DNA of 64,000 nt from Sporomusa ovata DSM 2662 (lineage in GTDB: Bacteria > Bacillota > Negativicutes > Sporomusales > Sporomusaceae). The notes below the pieces were generated by a model. The model saw only the letters and a list, made by a program, of their open reading frames with translations, did not search any database and was not told the DNA's origin. Of this stretch, positions 16,911-26,407 are shown one piece after another. Positions within the stretch are counted from its first letter, which is position 1. Each line of letters starts with the position of its first letter. The stretch covers positions 186,053-250,052 of the forward strand of contig NZ_ASXP01000005.1 in the NCBI RefSeq assembly GCF_000445445.1, given 5' to 3'. A program made the translations under genes and the position numbers.

Positions 16911-17999
16911 ATGGTTCCCCTAAATACAGTGGACACAACACGTATTCCTTATGATACGGCAATTGAGTTGTCAGTTGCTGTATCCCGCATGCAGTGGCCT
17001 AAGCCTGCTATGAACTCAGCCCCCAAGGTAATAATACTAGTACCTGCCGAGCAATTTCCTTATGCCTTTGCTGCTGCCAGTTTGGTGCATGACCCCATTA
17101 TGGGCAATTTATTGTTTACGCCCCTAGACAAACTTGCGGCTCTTACCCGCGAAGAAATTGAGCGTCTGGACCCTCCAGGCACTGACTCTGCTCCCCCAAT
17201 CATTGCAATTGGCCCGTTTGAGGCACAAGTCATTCGCGAAATTGAGAGTATAGGTTATAATGTGTTACACATTATGGGAAAAAGCATCTTTACTAGCGCT
17301 GTCAAAGTAGCAAACTTGCGGGAACAAATACCACCCGAATCACCAGATGGCCCTGTAAGCTTGTTTGTCGTGTCTGCCGATAACCCTTACGAAAGTGTAT
17401 TAGCTACCTACTATTCAACACATTCGGGGGTGCCCATTCTGTTTACACATAAAGACCGGCTCCCCCGCTCAACAGCTGCAGCCTTACAAGATATGGCTGA
17501 GAAAAACGTTTACATTATTGGCGGCAGACATTCAGTGTCAGATAGTGTTTCCCGGGAAATCAGCACTATCGTAGAACCGCCGGTGCGGCGCATAGCAGGC
17601 GCTGACCCCTTTGAAACGTCAGTTGAATTCTCTCAATACCATGACCCTGTTACAAACCTTGGTTGGAACAGGAATCACAAGGGTTTAGGCGATGCCTTCA
17701 CGTTCGCTAACTTGAATCGCTGGGATTTGATTGTAGCTGCGTCAAGCTTTGCTCATCAAGGAAAACATACTCCGCTCCTGCTTATCAAAGATGATGTAAC
17801 TCCCCCGGCAATATTAAATTACCTACAATACCTAAAACCACCTTTACGTATACCGCCTATGCCGCCGTTTATGCACGGGTTTATTCTTGGCACTCGGAGG
17901 ATTATTAACCATACTACCCAAGCAGATATCGAGGAAGCACTTAAAATTAATGAACAAGCAGATACTAGCCACGGGGAAGTAGGTCCATCCACAGAATAA
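16911..17999 (+). CDS. CWB2-like cell-wall-binding-repeat protein without signal peptide
   Basis: I choose the ATG at 16911, nine bases after GAGGTG; a GTG at 16899 would overlap that ribosome site. 362 residues. Several units resemble cell wall binding repeat 2: VYIIGGRHSVSDSVSREI with RRIAGADPFETSVEFSQ, and the weaker IIAIGPFEAQVIREIESIGY with a VLHIMGKSIFTSAVKVA partner. CWB2 proteins normally carry a signal peptide and anchor S-layer proteins in Clostridia. Here neither start gives a signal sequence, so the protein may be cytoplasmic. A gap of 311 bases before it holds only an imperfect hairpin near 16680-16703. Followed by a perfect terminator. Confidence 0.7.
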   Translation: MVPLNTVDTTRIPYDTAIELSVAVSRMQWPKPAMNSAPKVIILVPAEQFPYAFAAASLVHDPIMGNLLFTPLDKLAALTREEIERLDPPGTDSAPPIIAIGPFEAQVIREIESIGYNVLHIMGKSIFTSAVKVANLREQIPPESPDGPVSLFVVSADNPYESVLATYYSTHSGVPILFTHKDRLPRSTAAALQDMAEKNVYIIGGRHSVSDSVSREISTIVEPPVRRIAGADPFETSVEFSQYHDPVTNLGWNRNHKGLGDAFTFANLNRWDLIVAASSFAHQGKHTPLLLIKDDVTPPAILNYLQYLKPPLRIPPMPPFMHGFILGTRRIINHTTQADIEEALKINEQADTSHGEVGPSTE

Positions 18000-18010
18000 G
18001 GTAGGTATAT

Positions 18011-18050
18011 AATAGAAAAAACCTTTGCACTTGCAAAGGTTTTTTCTATT
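18011..18050. terminator. Bidirectional intrinsic terminator
   Basis: Perfect 19-base arms (AATAGAAAAAACCTTTGCA and its complement) around a CT loop, with T-runs on both strands. It serves the CWB2-like gene on the right-going strand and can also stop the leftward Nudix gene. Confidence 0.85.
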
Positions 18051-18119
18051 AATGATAACGTTTTGGTGAACTGGATAAAACGTTAAGCTAGTTTGGCGAT
18101 AGATTTAATATCCTTTAGC

Positions 18120-18638
18120 TTAACCATGCGCAATTTTCGGTAATAACTCAAGTTGATTTTGATAATTACTGCCTAATAGCCTTTTTTCAAGACGGTTTAT
18201 AAATACTAATTGTTCTCGCTCTATTTTCCTATTCGCTTCTGCTATCGAAAAAAAGTCGATCTTATCAATTTCGGGAAATAGACGAACCTGACCCGATTGG
18301 GGAGGCCATTCTAACGGGAACGCATTACTTTGCACTGGCTTAGATACATCCCAATTTCCCTCAAATGCCCAAATATGTAGAATTCTTTTATACTTTCCCG
18401 GAGCGCTGCCAAGATAAATTGAATAAGTTAAATCCGGATTGATACCAGTTTCTTCAATAAACTCCCGCACTGCACCTTCAACAATTGTTTCACCAATCTC
18501 AAGATGCCCCTTGGGAATCCCCCAATATCGGTCATCTTTATTTTCAAAATATGGTCCACCCGGATGCGCTAACAGCAACTCTAATCGTCCAGTATTTAGC
18601 CGGTACAACAGTAAGCCGGCGCTTACATTATGGTGCAC
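18120..18638 (-). CDS. Nudix hydrolase, COG4119-like NTP pyrophosphohydrolase
   Basis: 172 residues from a GTG at 18638 with GGGAG eight bases upstream; a GTG three codons earlier abuts the ribosome site. The Nudix box is complete: GHLEIGETIVEGAVREFIEE followed by TGI, fitting Gx5Ex7REUxEExGU. The N-terminal SAGLLLYR, HPGGPYFENKDDRYW and IPKG pattern fits the COG4119 family of predicted NTP pyrophosphohydrolases. The substrate is unknown; dinucleoside polyphosphates or damaged NTPs are typical. It is transcribed divergently from cooS. Confidence 0.85.
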   Translation of the reverse strand: MHHNVSAGLLLYRLNTGRLELLLAHPGGPYFENKDDRYWGIPKGHLEIGETIVEGAVREFIEETGINPDLTYSIYLGSAPGKYKRILHIWAFEGNWDVSKPVQSNAFPLEWPPQSGQVRLFPEIDKIDFFSIAEANRKIEREQLVFINRLEKRLLGSNYQNQLELLPKIAHG

Positions 18639-18771
18639 TAGATTCACTCCCCTCTAACCTGTATCGCAATAATATAATATCATGTGGCTATGAGAGTCGC
18701 ATTAATTCAGTATTAATTTTTGATTAATTTAACAAACTAACGTTAGCAACCTAAAGGAGGGTATATACCAG

Positions 18772-20898
18772 ATGCCTAATGAAACCTTAATTAAAAGCCA
18801 AGATACTACCAGCCGCGGAGACGTTGAATCAGTTCTCAATAAAGGTGACGCCAGTGGTACAAATAATCCGGACCAACATTTTGATATTCACAAAAACGCG
18901 AAAAAATACTACGACATTGAAAAAGCACCTTCATCTATGCCTGAAGTGCATAAGTGGCAGCGCGAACATATTAAGGTTCACGACCAGAGCAAAGATGGGT
19001 TTCCCCTCAACATTATCATTGACCCGGCTATGCGTGAAATGTATCAGCACGTACACGCCCAAGGTTTAACCAATGTATTTGACCGTTTTGAACAGCAAGA
19101 AAAAATCCGCTGCAATTTTTGTTCTTCCGGTCTATCCTGCCAACTATGTGCCAACGGCCCCTGCCGCATTAGCCCCAAAGCGCCTCGTGGCAACTGTGGT
19201 GTTGATGCCGATGTTATGGTATCCAGGAACTTTGTCTATCGTCATGTCACCATCGGTACATCCGCAAATATATTCCACGCCCAGCAAGCCGCCCGTACCC
19301 TGAAAGCAGCTGCCGAAAAACCAGATAGCGGCCTAAAAATCCGCGACAAGCAAAAACTTTTGAAATATGCTGAAATGGCAGGTTTAAATAGCCATGAGGA
19401 TGCTAATAAAGTAGCTGTTAATTTTGCTAATTGGGTGCTTGCAGATATGGGTAAACCCTACTGGGAAGAATCAGCTATGGTTCAGGCCTTTGCCCCACCC
19501 AAGCGTCAAGAGTTGTGGCGCAAACTTGGTATTTACCCCGGTGGTGGCTTCAGTGAAATCGGATTAGCCCAAACCAAATGCATGACCAACCTTAATGCCG
19601 ACCCTGTAGATTTTTTGCTAACGTCTGTCCGTCTGGGGGTAATCAATGAATATCAGGGTCTCTTTGCGCTTGATATTCTACAAGAGATCCTTATGGGAAC
19701 TCAAAAAATTCGTGCTGCCAAGCAGAATATGGGACTCCTTAAACAAGATATGGTTAATATTATTACCAACGGCCATATGCCATTGACGGCCCATGTGGTT
19801 ATTGAACTAGCCTCTACGCCGGAATGGCAGGAAAAAGCCAAAAAAGCCGGTGCCAGTGGCATGCAGATACTGGGCCATGTTTGTGAGGGTCAACAGCTGC
19901 TAAATTACAAGGATACAGGAGAAATGAGCGCTTATGGTGGTCAGGAAGGCGAATGGTTATCGGAGGAATACCTGTTTGCCACAGGTGCAGTTGATCTCTT
20001 TATGTTTGATTACAACTGCACCATTCCGACCTTGCCGCTCTATGCAGAACGCTTTGGCACTAAAATGGTCAGCACCCATGAGGTTATTCGCATGCCCGGC
20101 ACTGAAGTTGTCGAGTTTAAGCCTGAGGAAATGAAAAAGCAGGCCGAAAAGATTCTCGAAATGGCAATAGAAGCCTATGCCAAGCGTAAAGCCGAAAACC
20201 GGGAGATATACATCCCGCCCCATATATCTGAAGGTTGTGTAATTGGTTTTAGCACCGAGTCAGTGAAAGAAGCACTTGGCGGCACCTGGAAACCACTTAT
20301 TGATGCAATTGCCGCCGGTAAGATACGCGGTATCGCAACTATTGTTGGCTGCACTACCGCCCGCTATGGTCAGGGCGGCAGTAATATCTTCCGTATTACC
20401 AAAGGCTTAATCGAAAAAGACATACTAGTATTGGCAGGCGGTTGTACTTCTGCAGTCATGCAATATTCCGGGTTAACTAATCCACAAGCTGCCGATGAAT
20501 GCGGCCCTGGTCTCAAAGAAATCTGCAAAGCACTGGGTATCCCACCGGTTCTTTCCTACGGAGCTTGTGTCGACATTGGAAAAATGACCCAAACGGCTAA
20601 AGAGCTTGCCGACGCGCTAGATGTTGACACCAATAAATTGCCACTTGTTATTGGCGCTCCCGAATATCTTGAACAAAAAGCTGTTGCTGATGCTTGCACA
20701 GCTATCGCACTCGGCTGGCTGGTGCATGTAGCTCCCGTTCCGTCAGTTACCGGCAGCGATCTTGTAGTCAAGACATTAACCGAAACGACTGAAACCCTGG
20801 GACTTGGCAAACTCACAGTAGAAACTAATGCTGATAAGACTGTACAAATATATATTGACCATATTGAGAAAAAACGCAAAGAATTAGGATTACACTAA
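18772..20898 (+). CDS. cooS: Anaerobic Ni-Fe carbon monoxide dehydrogenase catalytic subunit
   Basis: 708 residues, longer than the usual 630-675 because of an N-terminal extension of about 75 residues. ATG 18772 follows AGGAGGG. All C-cluster ligands are present by motif: H335 (NGHMPL), C371, C416, C527, C558 and C599; also K636 and H169. B-cluster cysteines are C123, C126, C131 and C142. At the D-cluster the first Cys (C114) is followed by C117 while the usual second position is Ser122, a CX2C pattern like the one reported for Desulfovibrio vulgaris CODH with a [2Fe-2S] D-cluster. It oxidises CO to CO2 or the reverse. No cooC, cooF, acs or hydrogenase gene is adjacent, so the electron partner is not visible. 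Confidence 0.95.
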   Translation: MPNETLIKSQDTTSRGDVESVLNKGDASGTNNPDQHFDIHKNAKKYYDIEKAPSSMPEVHKWQREHIKVHDQSKDGFPLNIIIDPAMREMYQHVHAQGLTNVFDRFEQQEKIRCNFCSSGLSCQLCANGPCRISPKAPRGNCGVDADVMVSRNFVYRHVTIGTSANIFHAQQAARTLKAAAEKPDSGLKIRDKQKLLKYAEMAGLNSHEDANKVAVNFANWVLADMGKPYWEESAMVQAFAPPKRQELWRKLGIYPGGGFSEIGLAQTKCMTNLNADPVDFLLTSVRLGVINEYQGLFALDILQEILMGTQKIRAAKQNMGLLKQDMVNIITNGHMPLTAHVVIELASTPEWQEKAKKAGASGMQILGHVCEGQQLLNYKDTGEMSAYGGQEGEWLSEEYLFATGAVDLFMFDYNCTIPTLPLYAERFGTKMVSTHEVIRMPGTEVVEFKPEEMKKQAEKILEMAIEAYAKRKAENREIYIPPHISEGCVIGFSTESVKEALGGTWKPLIDAIAAGKIRGIATIVGCTTARYGQGGSNIFRITKGLIEKDILVLAGGCTSAVMQYSGLTNPQAADECGPGLKEICKALGIPPVLSYGACVDIGKMTQTAKELADALDVDTNKLPLVIGAPEYLEQKAVADACTAIALGWLVHVAPVPSVTGSDLVVKTLTETTETLGLGKLTVETNADKTVQIYIDHIEKKRKELGLH

Positions 20899-20942
20899 GC
20901 ACAACGTAGTTCAACAACTACATACTACCAGCTTTCACAACA

Positions 20943-20978
20943 ACCGGGCAATCCCCCAAGGAGATTGCCCGGTCTTTT
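20943..20978 (+). terminator. Intrinsic terminator of cooS
   Basis: Stem CCGGGCAATC (20944-20953) / GATTGCCCGG (20963-20972), nine-base loop, then TCTTTT. It lies 45 bases after the cooS stop, showing that cooS is monocistronic. Confidence 0.9.
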
Positions 20979-21011
20979 AAAATTTTTTCTGTGCCGTTTA
21001 TGATGTTTTCG

Positions 21012-21851
21012 CTATTTAATTCGAAGCAGATTGTAGGCTTTGGCTGAAGTATCGGCAATGAAATTACTGGCATAGGGAGCAGCGCGTTGAGTAGTTGTGT
21101 AAACACTAATGAGTATCAGATCACGGCCGTCATCAACAATACCTACGTCACATTGCACTCCCGGAAGTTCTCCTACTTTATGCAGCACTTTAGCCTTTTG
21201 CATATAGCGTGGAATTTCTTCTTTGAAAATAGTCTTACCCAGTTCTTCTTTTAGGATAGCAGAGAATTCTTTTCCCAGATAAGTCTCATTATAAATTGTT
21301 TCAATAACCACAGCCATTTCATATGGAGTTGTTACACTGTGATAGCCGTACTGGGAAAAAGCCTCCCGGCTATGTATTCTGGTGTGGACAAGTTTAAGAT
21401 CTGTCAATACGCGGGTAAGTGCGTCTGGTTTTTTTCGTTCAATATCATCTAACAGTTGATAAAAAGCGGGATTGTCACTGATTACCATCATTTGCTTAAT
21501 GTTGTTGTCATAACGTTTTTTTTCGCTTGTTGTAGCCTCTGGATATACGTATTTGTAAATGGCAAGCGCTACTACCATTTTGTGAGTTGACGCAGTGGGA
21601 AAGATGGTATCCTGATTAAACCCAAAAGTCTGACCTGTTTTTAAGTTCTTTGTGTACAGACCTGCTTTACCCTCAAATTGCTCTAAGCTGCGCTGAAGCT
21701 GTCCCGACAAGTCAGGCTGTGACTGCACACGATCAGTGGCCGGAGGTACCGCTGCTTCTGGTTTTGCCTGCGGGGTGTTGTTGCTGCTGCCACAGGCAAC
21801 TAAACTAAAGGAGAGCATGATTAGTAAAAATGTAGTTGTTAATCTTAGCAT
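21012..21851 (-). CDS. Beta-lactamase-fold serine hydrolase lipoprotein
   Basis: 279 residues with lipobox LVAC ending at Cys20. Catalytic-site motifs: S88-T-H-K91 (SxxK), SDN at 125-127 and KVG at 225-227 in place of KTG. The class A segment TTPYEMA (174-180) is present, but the omega loop before it is short and shows no ExxLN motif with the deacylating Glu. Efficient penicillinase activity is therefore doubtful; a transpeptidase/carboxypeptidase-like or drug-binding role is equally plausible. It is transcribed leftward, converges on cooS, and follows the AcrB-like operon after 71 bases. Confidence 0.85.
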   Translation of the reverse strand: MLRLTTTFLLIMLSFSLVACGSSNNTPQAKPEAAVPPATDRVQSQPDLSGQLQRSLEQFEGKAGLYTKNLKTGQTFGFNQDTIFPTASTHKMVVALAIYKYVYPEATTSEKKRYDNNIKQMMVISDNPAFYQLLDDIERKKPDALTRVLTDLKLVHTRIHSREAFSQYGYHSVTTPYEMAVVIETIYNETYLGKEFSAILKEELGKTIFKEEIPRYMQKAKVLHKVGELPGVQCDVGIVDDGRDLILISVYTTTQRAAPYASNFIADTSAKAYNLLRIK

Positions 21852-21922
21852 ACTAAAATCACCCCAGTTTTAGTATGCTACCTGGAACGAACGTCTATCC
21901 TGGCAATTCGTGCAATTCAAAG

Positions 21923-24900
21923 TTATGCTGAATAGGCTTCTTTTTTCTTTTTCTTCCAATGTAATTTAGCCACAATCCACTCTACAACCACAAATAATAC
22001 CGGGATGAGAAAGATGCCAAAAGCCGTGGCAACCGTCATACCGCCAACAACCGCAGTACCCATCGCCTTTCTTGCACCGGCACCGGCACCGCTAGCCATC
22101 GCCAGCGGCAGACAGCCAATAATAAAAGCGAAAGAAGTCATCAGAATCGGGCGCAGACGTAGTGCCGCAGCTTCGATAGCAGCTTTGACCGGGTCCATCC
22201 CCTTATCCACCCTGACTTTTGCAAATTCGACGATCAAAATTGCATTTTTAGCGGCTAAACCGATTAGCATAATCACTCCAATTTGCATATAAACACTGTT
22301 TTGCAGATTCATAGCAAACTGAGACAATAATGCCCCAAAAATACCGGTTGGCACGGAAAGCATGACAGCATAAGGAACGCTCCAACTCTCATACAGCGCC
22401 GCCAGACATAAAAAGACAAATACCAAGGCCATTGCCAGAATTTGCATGGTTTTGCTGCCTGCTTTTTTTTCCTCCCGGCTTTGCCCTGACCATTCCACGC
22501 TAAAACCGGCAGGCAGCGTTTCTTTAGCCAATTTTTCCATGGCCGCGAGAGCCTGCCCGGAACTATAGCCTGCTCCTACAGAGCCGTTGATCTGAATGCT
22601 GCGTGCCGCATTAAAACGCGAAATAATGGACGGCCCGGTAGTTAACTTAGGTTTTAATAAGGTATCTAACGGAATCATGGAGCCATTTGAGGAACGGACA
22701 TAGATAAAACGCGTCATATCAGCTTCATTGCGAAACATTGTATCTGCTTGCATAACCACTTTATAGGTACGGTTAAACATGTTGAAATCATTCACCTGGG
22801 AACCGCCGAAATTGACTTGCAGCGCCGTAAATACATCGTTTAACGCAATACCAAGATTTTTTACCTTTTCCCGGTCAACTTCGAACTCATAGCCGGGAGA
22901 ATCACTTTTATACGTAGAGTATACTGCAGTCACTTCCGGCAGTTGATTGGCAGCAAGCACAAATTTCTTCGTAATCGCATCCAGTTCCTCCTTGCTATGT
23001 CCGGACATATCCTGCAATACCATAGTAAAACCGCCGATCATGCCCAGACCTGGCAAAGAAGGAATGTTAAAGGCCATAATAGATGCTTCCGGAAACAGGC
23101 CTGTTTTGCTATAAACCTGAGTAATGAGAGAATCAATCTGGGTAGCAGGATCCTTTCGCTTACTCCACGGTTCGAGTCCAACAAAGAGGACAGAGGCGTT
23201 GGGTTTGACACCATTTGACAACATATCATAACCGTCAACTGAAATAACCTGATTGACACCTGGCAGTACTTTGATTTCTTCTACCAGTCGTCCGGTCACT
23301 GCCTGCGTTCTATTCATACTCGCACCTTCCGGCAAATTAACAACCGTCGCAAAAAAGCCCTGATCTTCATCCGGTACAAACGTCGTCGGGACAATTTTGT
23401 ATAAATACACCGTTCCCACTAAAATGATTAACAAGAATATACAACAATATTTTGCCTTGGAAATTAATGATTTCACCGTTTCACTATAAGCGCTAATGGT
23501 GCGGTCAAACCAATCATTAAAATTGCCAAAAAATTGGCCTAAAACACTGGTTTTTACCTGTTCTTTATGTGGTTCTAATAACAAAGCACACAGTGCCGGG
23601 GTTAGCGACAAGGCAACTACCGCAGACAAAGCCATCGACACCGCAATCGTCAAGGCAAACTGGCGGTAGAGAACGCCTACCATACCGCCGATAAAAGCAA
23701 CCGGAATAAATACGGCGGCCAATACAAAAGCAATGGCAATAACCGGCCCCGATACTTCGTCCATTGCTCGTTTCGTGGCCTCCACAGGTGTCAATTTACT
23801 ATAGCGAATGTGATGCTCGACCGCTTCAATAACCACGATAGCATCATCGACAACCAAGCCAATTGCCAACACCATTGCAAACAGCGTTAATGTGTTGATT
23901 GAAAAACCAAGAACAATAAAGGCACCAAATGTACCAATTAACGATACAGGAACGGCCAGCATCGGAATCAGGGTCGCCCGCCAGCTTTGCAGAAAAATAA
24001 ATACAATGATCATAACCAGGGCCATCGCTTCAAGGAAGGTTTTAATTACCTCTGACACAGATTCTGAAATATAATCCGTATTATCAAAAACAGACAGGTA
24101 TTTCATATCTGGTGGTAAATTCACTGCCGCCGCTGCCACGGCCTGTTTTACACCTTGGATGGTATTCATTGCATTGGCATCGCTGGTCAGTTGAATACCA
24201 ACCGCAACCGCATTGGCCCCATCCTGCTTTGTTGTATAATTCAATTCTTTCCCTGCATTCTCTATTCGCGCAATATCTTTCAGATAAACAAAGGAGCCAT
24301 TCGGCTGGGCCTTCACAATGATATTTTCAAAGTCGGCGATACTCGTTAAACGCCCCCGGACTTTAGCAGTATACTGAAACTCCTGCTTTTTAGGTACAGG
24401 CATGGCGCCGATTGTACCGGCCGGCGCCTGAACATTCTGTTCCTTGACGGCCTCAATTACGTCGGCAACCGTTAACCCCAGTTCCGCCATGCGATCCGGA
24501 TTGATCCATATGCGCCGGGAAAACTCCGCCCCAAAGACCATGACATCGCCGACGCCATTGACCCGCTTAATAGCATCCCTTAAATAAACATTGAAGTAAT
24601 TAGTTAAAAATGTATTATCATAAGTGCCCTTGGGTGAAAAGAAGCTCAGCATCGTAGCCATGTCAGACGATGCTTTTTTGGTGGTAATACCCGCTGCGGT
24701 TACTTCTGCCGGTAAAGTAGCATTAGCCTGCGCGACACTGTTTTGTACCTTAACAGCAGCGATATCACCATCGACTCCGAGATCAAAGACCACTTCCAGA
24801 TTATAGGCACCTGAATCATCCGAATTTGAACTCATATAGTTCATACCCTGTACACCGTTAATCTGCTCTTCCAAAACCTGGGCTACTGTCTGATTGACCA

Positions 24901-25066
24901 CTTCGGCATTCGCCCCGGTATAGGTTGCCGATACCGATACAGTTGGCGGCTGGATCTGTGGATACTGGGCGATGGGAAGACTCAGTCCGGCAATCGTTCC
25001 CGCTATTACTATCATAATCGCAATAACAATTGCAAAAATTGGACGCTCTATAAAAAATCTTGCCAC
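21923..25066 (-). CDS. RND multidrug efflux pump, AcrB/HAE1 type
   Basis: 1047 residues, the normal length. GTG 25066 with AGGAGGTG upstream. It begins MARFFIERPIFAIVIAI, typical of HAE1 pumps, and keeps the proton-relay aspartates in GLVVDDAIVVIE, SMNRTQAV and the TM10-12 region AAKNAILIVEFA. It forms an inner-membrane trimer that expels hydrophobic drugs using the proton gradient. The membrane-fusion gene lies 15 bases upstream in the same operon. No TolC-like outer-membrane channel gene is present here. A MerR-family regulator is encoded divergently. Confidence 0.95.
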   Translation of the reverse strand: MARFFIERPIFAIVIAIMIVIAGTIAGLSLPIAQYPQIQPPTVSVSATYTGANAEVVNQTVAQVLEEQINGVQGMNYMSSNSDDSGAYNLEVVFDLGVDGDIAAVKVQNSVAQANATLPAEVTAAGITTKKASSDMATMLSFFSPKGTYDNTFLTNYFNVYLRDAIKRVNGVGDVMVFGAEFSRRIWINPDRMAELGLTVADVIEAVKEQNVQAPAGTIGAMPVPKKQEFQYTAKVRGRLTSIADFENIIVKAQPNGSFVYLKDIARIENAGKELNYTTKQDGANAVAVGIQLTSDANAMNTIQGVKQAVAAAAVNLPPDMKYLSVFDNTDYISESVSEVIKTFLEAMALVMIIVFIFLQSWRATLIPMLAVPVSLIGTFGAFIVLGFSINTLTLFAMVLAIGLVVDDAIVVIEAVEHHIRYSKLTPVEATKRAMDEVSGPVIAIAFVLAAVFIPVAFIGGMVGVLYRQFALTIAVSMALSAVVALSLTPALCALLLEPHKEQVKTSVLGQFFGNFNDWFDRTISAYSETVKSLISKAKYCCIFLLIILVGTVYLYKIVPTTFVPDEDQGFFATVVNLPEGASMNRTQAVTGRLVEEIKVLPGVNQVISVDGYDMLSNGVKPNASVLFVGLEPWSKRKDPATQIDSLITQVYSKTGLFPEASIMAFNIPSLPGLGMIGGFTMVLQDMSGHSKEELDAITKKFVLAANQLPEVTAVYSTYKSDSPGYEFEVDREKVKNLGIALNDVFTALQVNFGGSQVNDFNMFNRTYKVVMQADTMFRNEADMTRFIYVRSSNGSMIPLDTLLKPKLTTGPSIISRFNAARSIQINGSVGAGYSSGQALAAMEKLAKETLPAGFSVEWSGQSREEKKAGSKTMQILAMALVFVFLCLAALYESWSVPYAVMLSVPTGIFGALLSQFAMNLQNSVYMQIGVIMLIGLAAKNAILIVEFAKVRVDKGMDPVKAAIEAAALRLRPILMTSFAFIIGCLPLAMASGAGAGARKAMGTAVVGGMTVATAFGIFLIPVLFVVVEWIVAKLHWKKKKKEAYSA

Positions 25067-25081
25067 AATTGTTCACACCTC

Positions 25082-26242
25082 CTATGAGTTAACCGATAAC
25101 TCCAACTCTTCCGGAGTAACGATTGTCACATCAAGCGCCACTCCTTCCTTAACCTTTGTCAGTCCTTCTACAACCACAGTATCATTTACTGTCAATCCTT
25201 CTTTTACCAGATAATAACTGCCCACCTTTTCCCCCAAAATCACCGGACGGGGCTCCGCTTGATTCTCAGCATTGACAATCATGACCAGCGATTTATCCAA
25301 AACCTGCTGCACAGCCCGCTGCGGAACCAGCACTGCATCCTTTATTGGCACGCCGGCGATTTTTACTCTAGCGAACATGCCTGGGATTAAAATCTCATCC
25401 GGATTGGCAAAAGAAGCTTTTAACGTCAGGGTTCCGCTATTATTGGCCAGGCTTCTGTCCGCCTGGGTTACTTTTCCCCTTAACGGATACACCTCACCAT
25501 TACTTAATGTAATCATGACATCCTCGCCCCAGCCGGGGCTGGCAATATTGTTTTGCGAAACCTGCCGCAAGCTAAGGTATTCATTTTCACTCATACTAAA
25601 TTGTACAAACACCGGATCAAGAGTGCCTACCGTGACTAGCGTGGTACTCCCTGCCTGCACATAAGTTCCCACGCCGACATCATTTACATCAATGCGTCCG
25701 TCAACTGGAGAAACAACCAAAGTACTGTTTACATCATCCTGAGCCTTTTTTACTAGTGCCTGGTAAGAAGCCACGATCGCTTCATTCTGACGTTCGGTCG
25801 CTTTCTGAGTAGTCAAACGCTGTTCTGGAATGGCTGCCGCATTCAACAGGTTTTGATATCGCTCTGTATCAATCCGTGAATTTTCCCAATTAGCCTCAGC
25901 TTGTACCAGTTGCGCCTGAACAGAAAGCAATGTGCTTTCATATTGAATGCTGTCGATGCGAAACAATGGTTGACCTTTTTTAACGATATCACCGCCGGAA
26001 ACCATTTTTTCAACAATATTGCCTGACACCCGCGCCTGAATTTTTACTTCATTTTTTCCCTGTACCTGTCCTGCATATTCACTGGTTCTCGTTACCTCCT
26101 GCTGGATAACCTTTACGGCTTTAACCGGCACTGCTTTTTCCTGCACCGTCATTCTCGTGCCGCTACATCCTATAATGATCAAACAAATCAGTATCGCACT
26201 CAATCCTATACAGTAACTCTTCCTAAATTTTGCTGAAAACAC
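25082..26242 (-). CDS. RND membrane-fusion lipoprotein, AcrA type
   Basis: 386 residues from GTG 26242 with GGGAGG upstream. Lipobox IIGC near residue 26. Lipoyl/barrel-sandwich halves are visible as GQVQGKNEVKIQARVSGNIV and VVSPVDGRIDVNDVGVGTYV, separated by the alpha-helical hairpin, then a beta-barrel and the membrane-proximal domain (FARVKIAGVPIKDAVLVPQR). It links the downstream AcrB-like pump to an outer-membrane channel that must be encoded elsewhere. First gene of the operon; the divergent MerR gene starts 165 bases away. Confidence 0.94.
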   Translation of the reverse strand: MFSAKFRKSYCIGLSAILICLIIIGCSGTRMTVQEKAVPVKAVKVIQQEVTRTSEYAGQVQGKNEVKIQARVSGNIVEKMVSGGDIVKKGQPLFRIDSIQYESTLLSVQAQLVQAEANWENSRIDTERYQNLLNAAAIPEQRLTTQKATERQNEAIVASYQALVKKAQDDVNSTLVVSPVDGRIDVNDVGVGTYVQAGSTTLVTVGTLDPVFVQFSMSENEYLSLRQVSQNNIASPGWGEDVMITLSNGEVYPLRGKVTQADRSLANNSGTLTLKASFANPDEILIPGMFARVKIAGVPIKDAVLVPQRAVQQVLDKSLVMIVNAENQAEPRPVILGEKVGSYYLVKEGLTVNDTVVVEGLTKVKEGVALDVTIVTPEELELSVNS

Positions 26243-26335
26243 AATTTTCCAACCTCCCTATTTGTTAATGACATTGCTGCATTGCTTTGCTGCACACCAA
26301 ATTATACCGGCGAGCAGCTAAATGGACTCCTAAAA

Positions 26336-26389
26336 TTGACAATTTTGGAGCTATTAAACTATAATAGACTATACAGTAACTGTATAGTC
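26336..26389 (+). promoter_or_regulatory. Promoter and operator of the MerR-family gene
   Basis: TTGACA (26336-26341), 18-base spacer, TATAAT (26360-26365). Immediately downstream, at 26367-26389, is a perfect palindrome with 11-base arms GACTATACAGT / ACTGTATAGTC around a single A, of the kind bound by MerR-family drug sensors. Its position after the -10 suggests autorepression. On the other strand TATAAT near 26311 may serve the divergent efflux operon. Confidence 0.75.
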
Positions 26390-26407
26390 AAGAGGAGATT
26401 TTATATC

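Noticed and set aside
18737..18746. CTAACGTTAG palindrome in the cooS leader as an operator
   Set aside because: Ten bases is too short to stand out in this AT-rich DNA and no second copy was seen.
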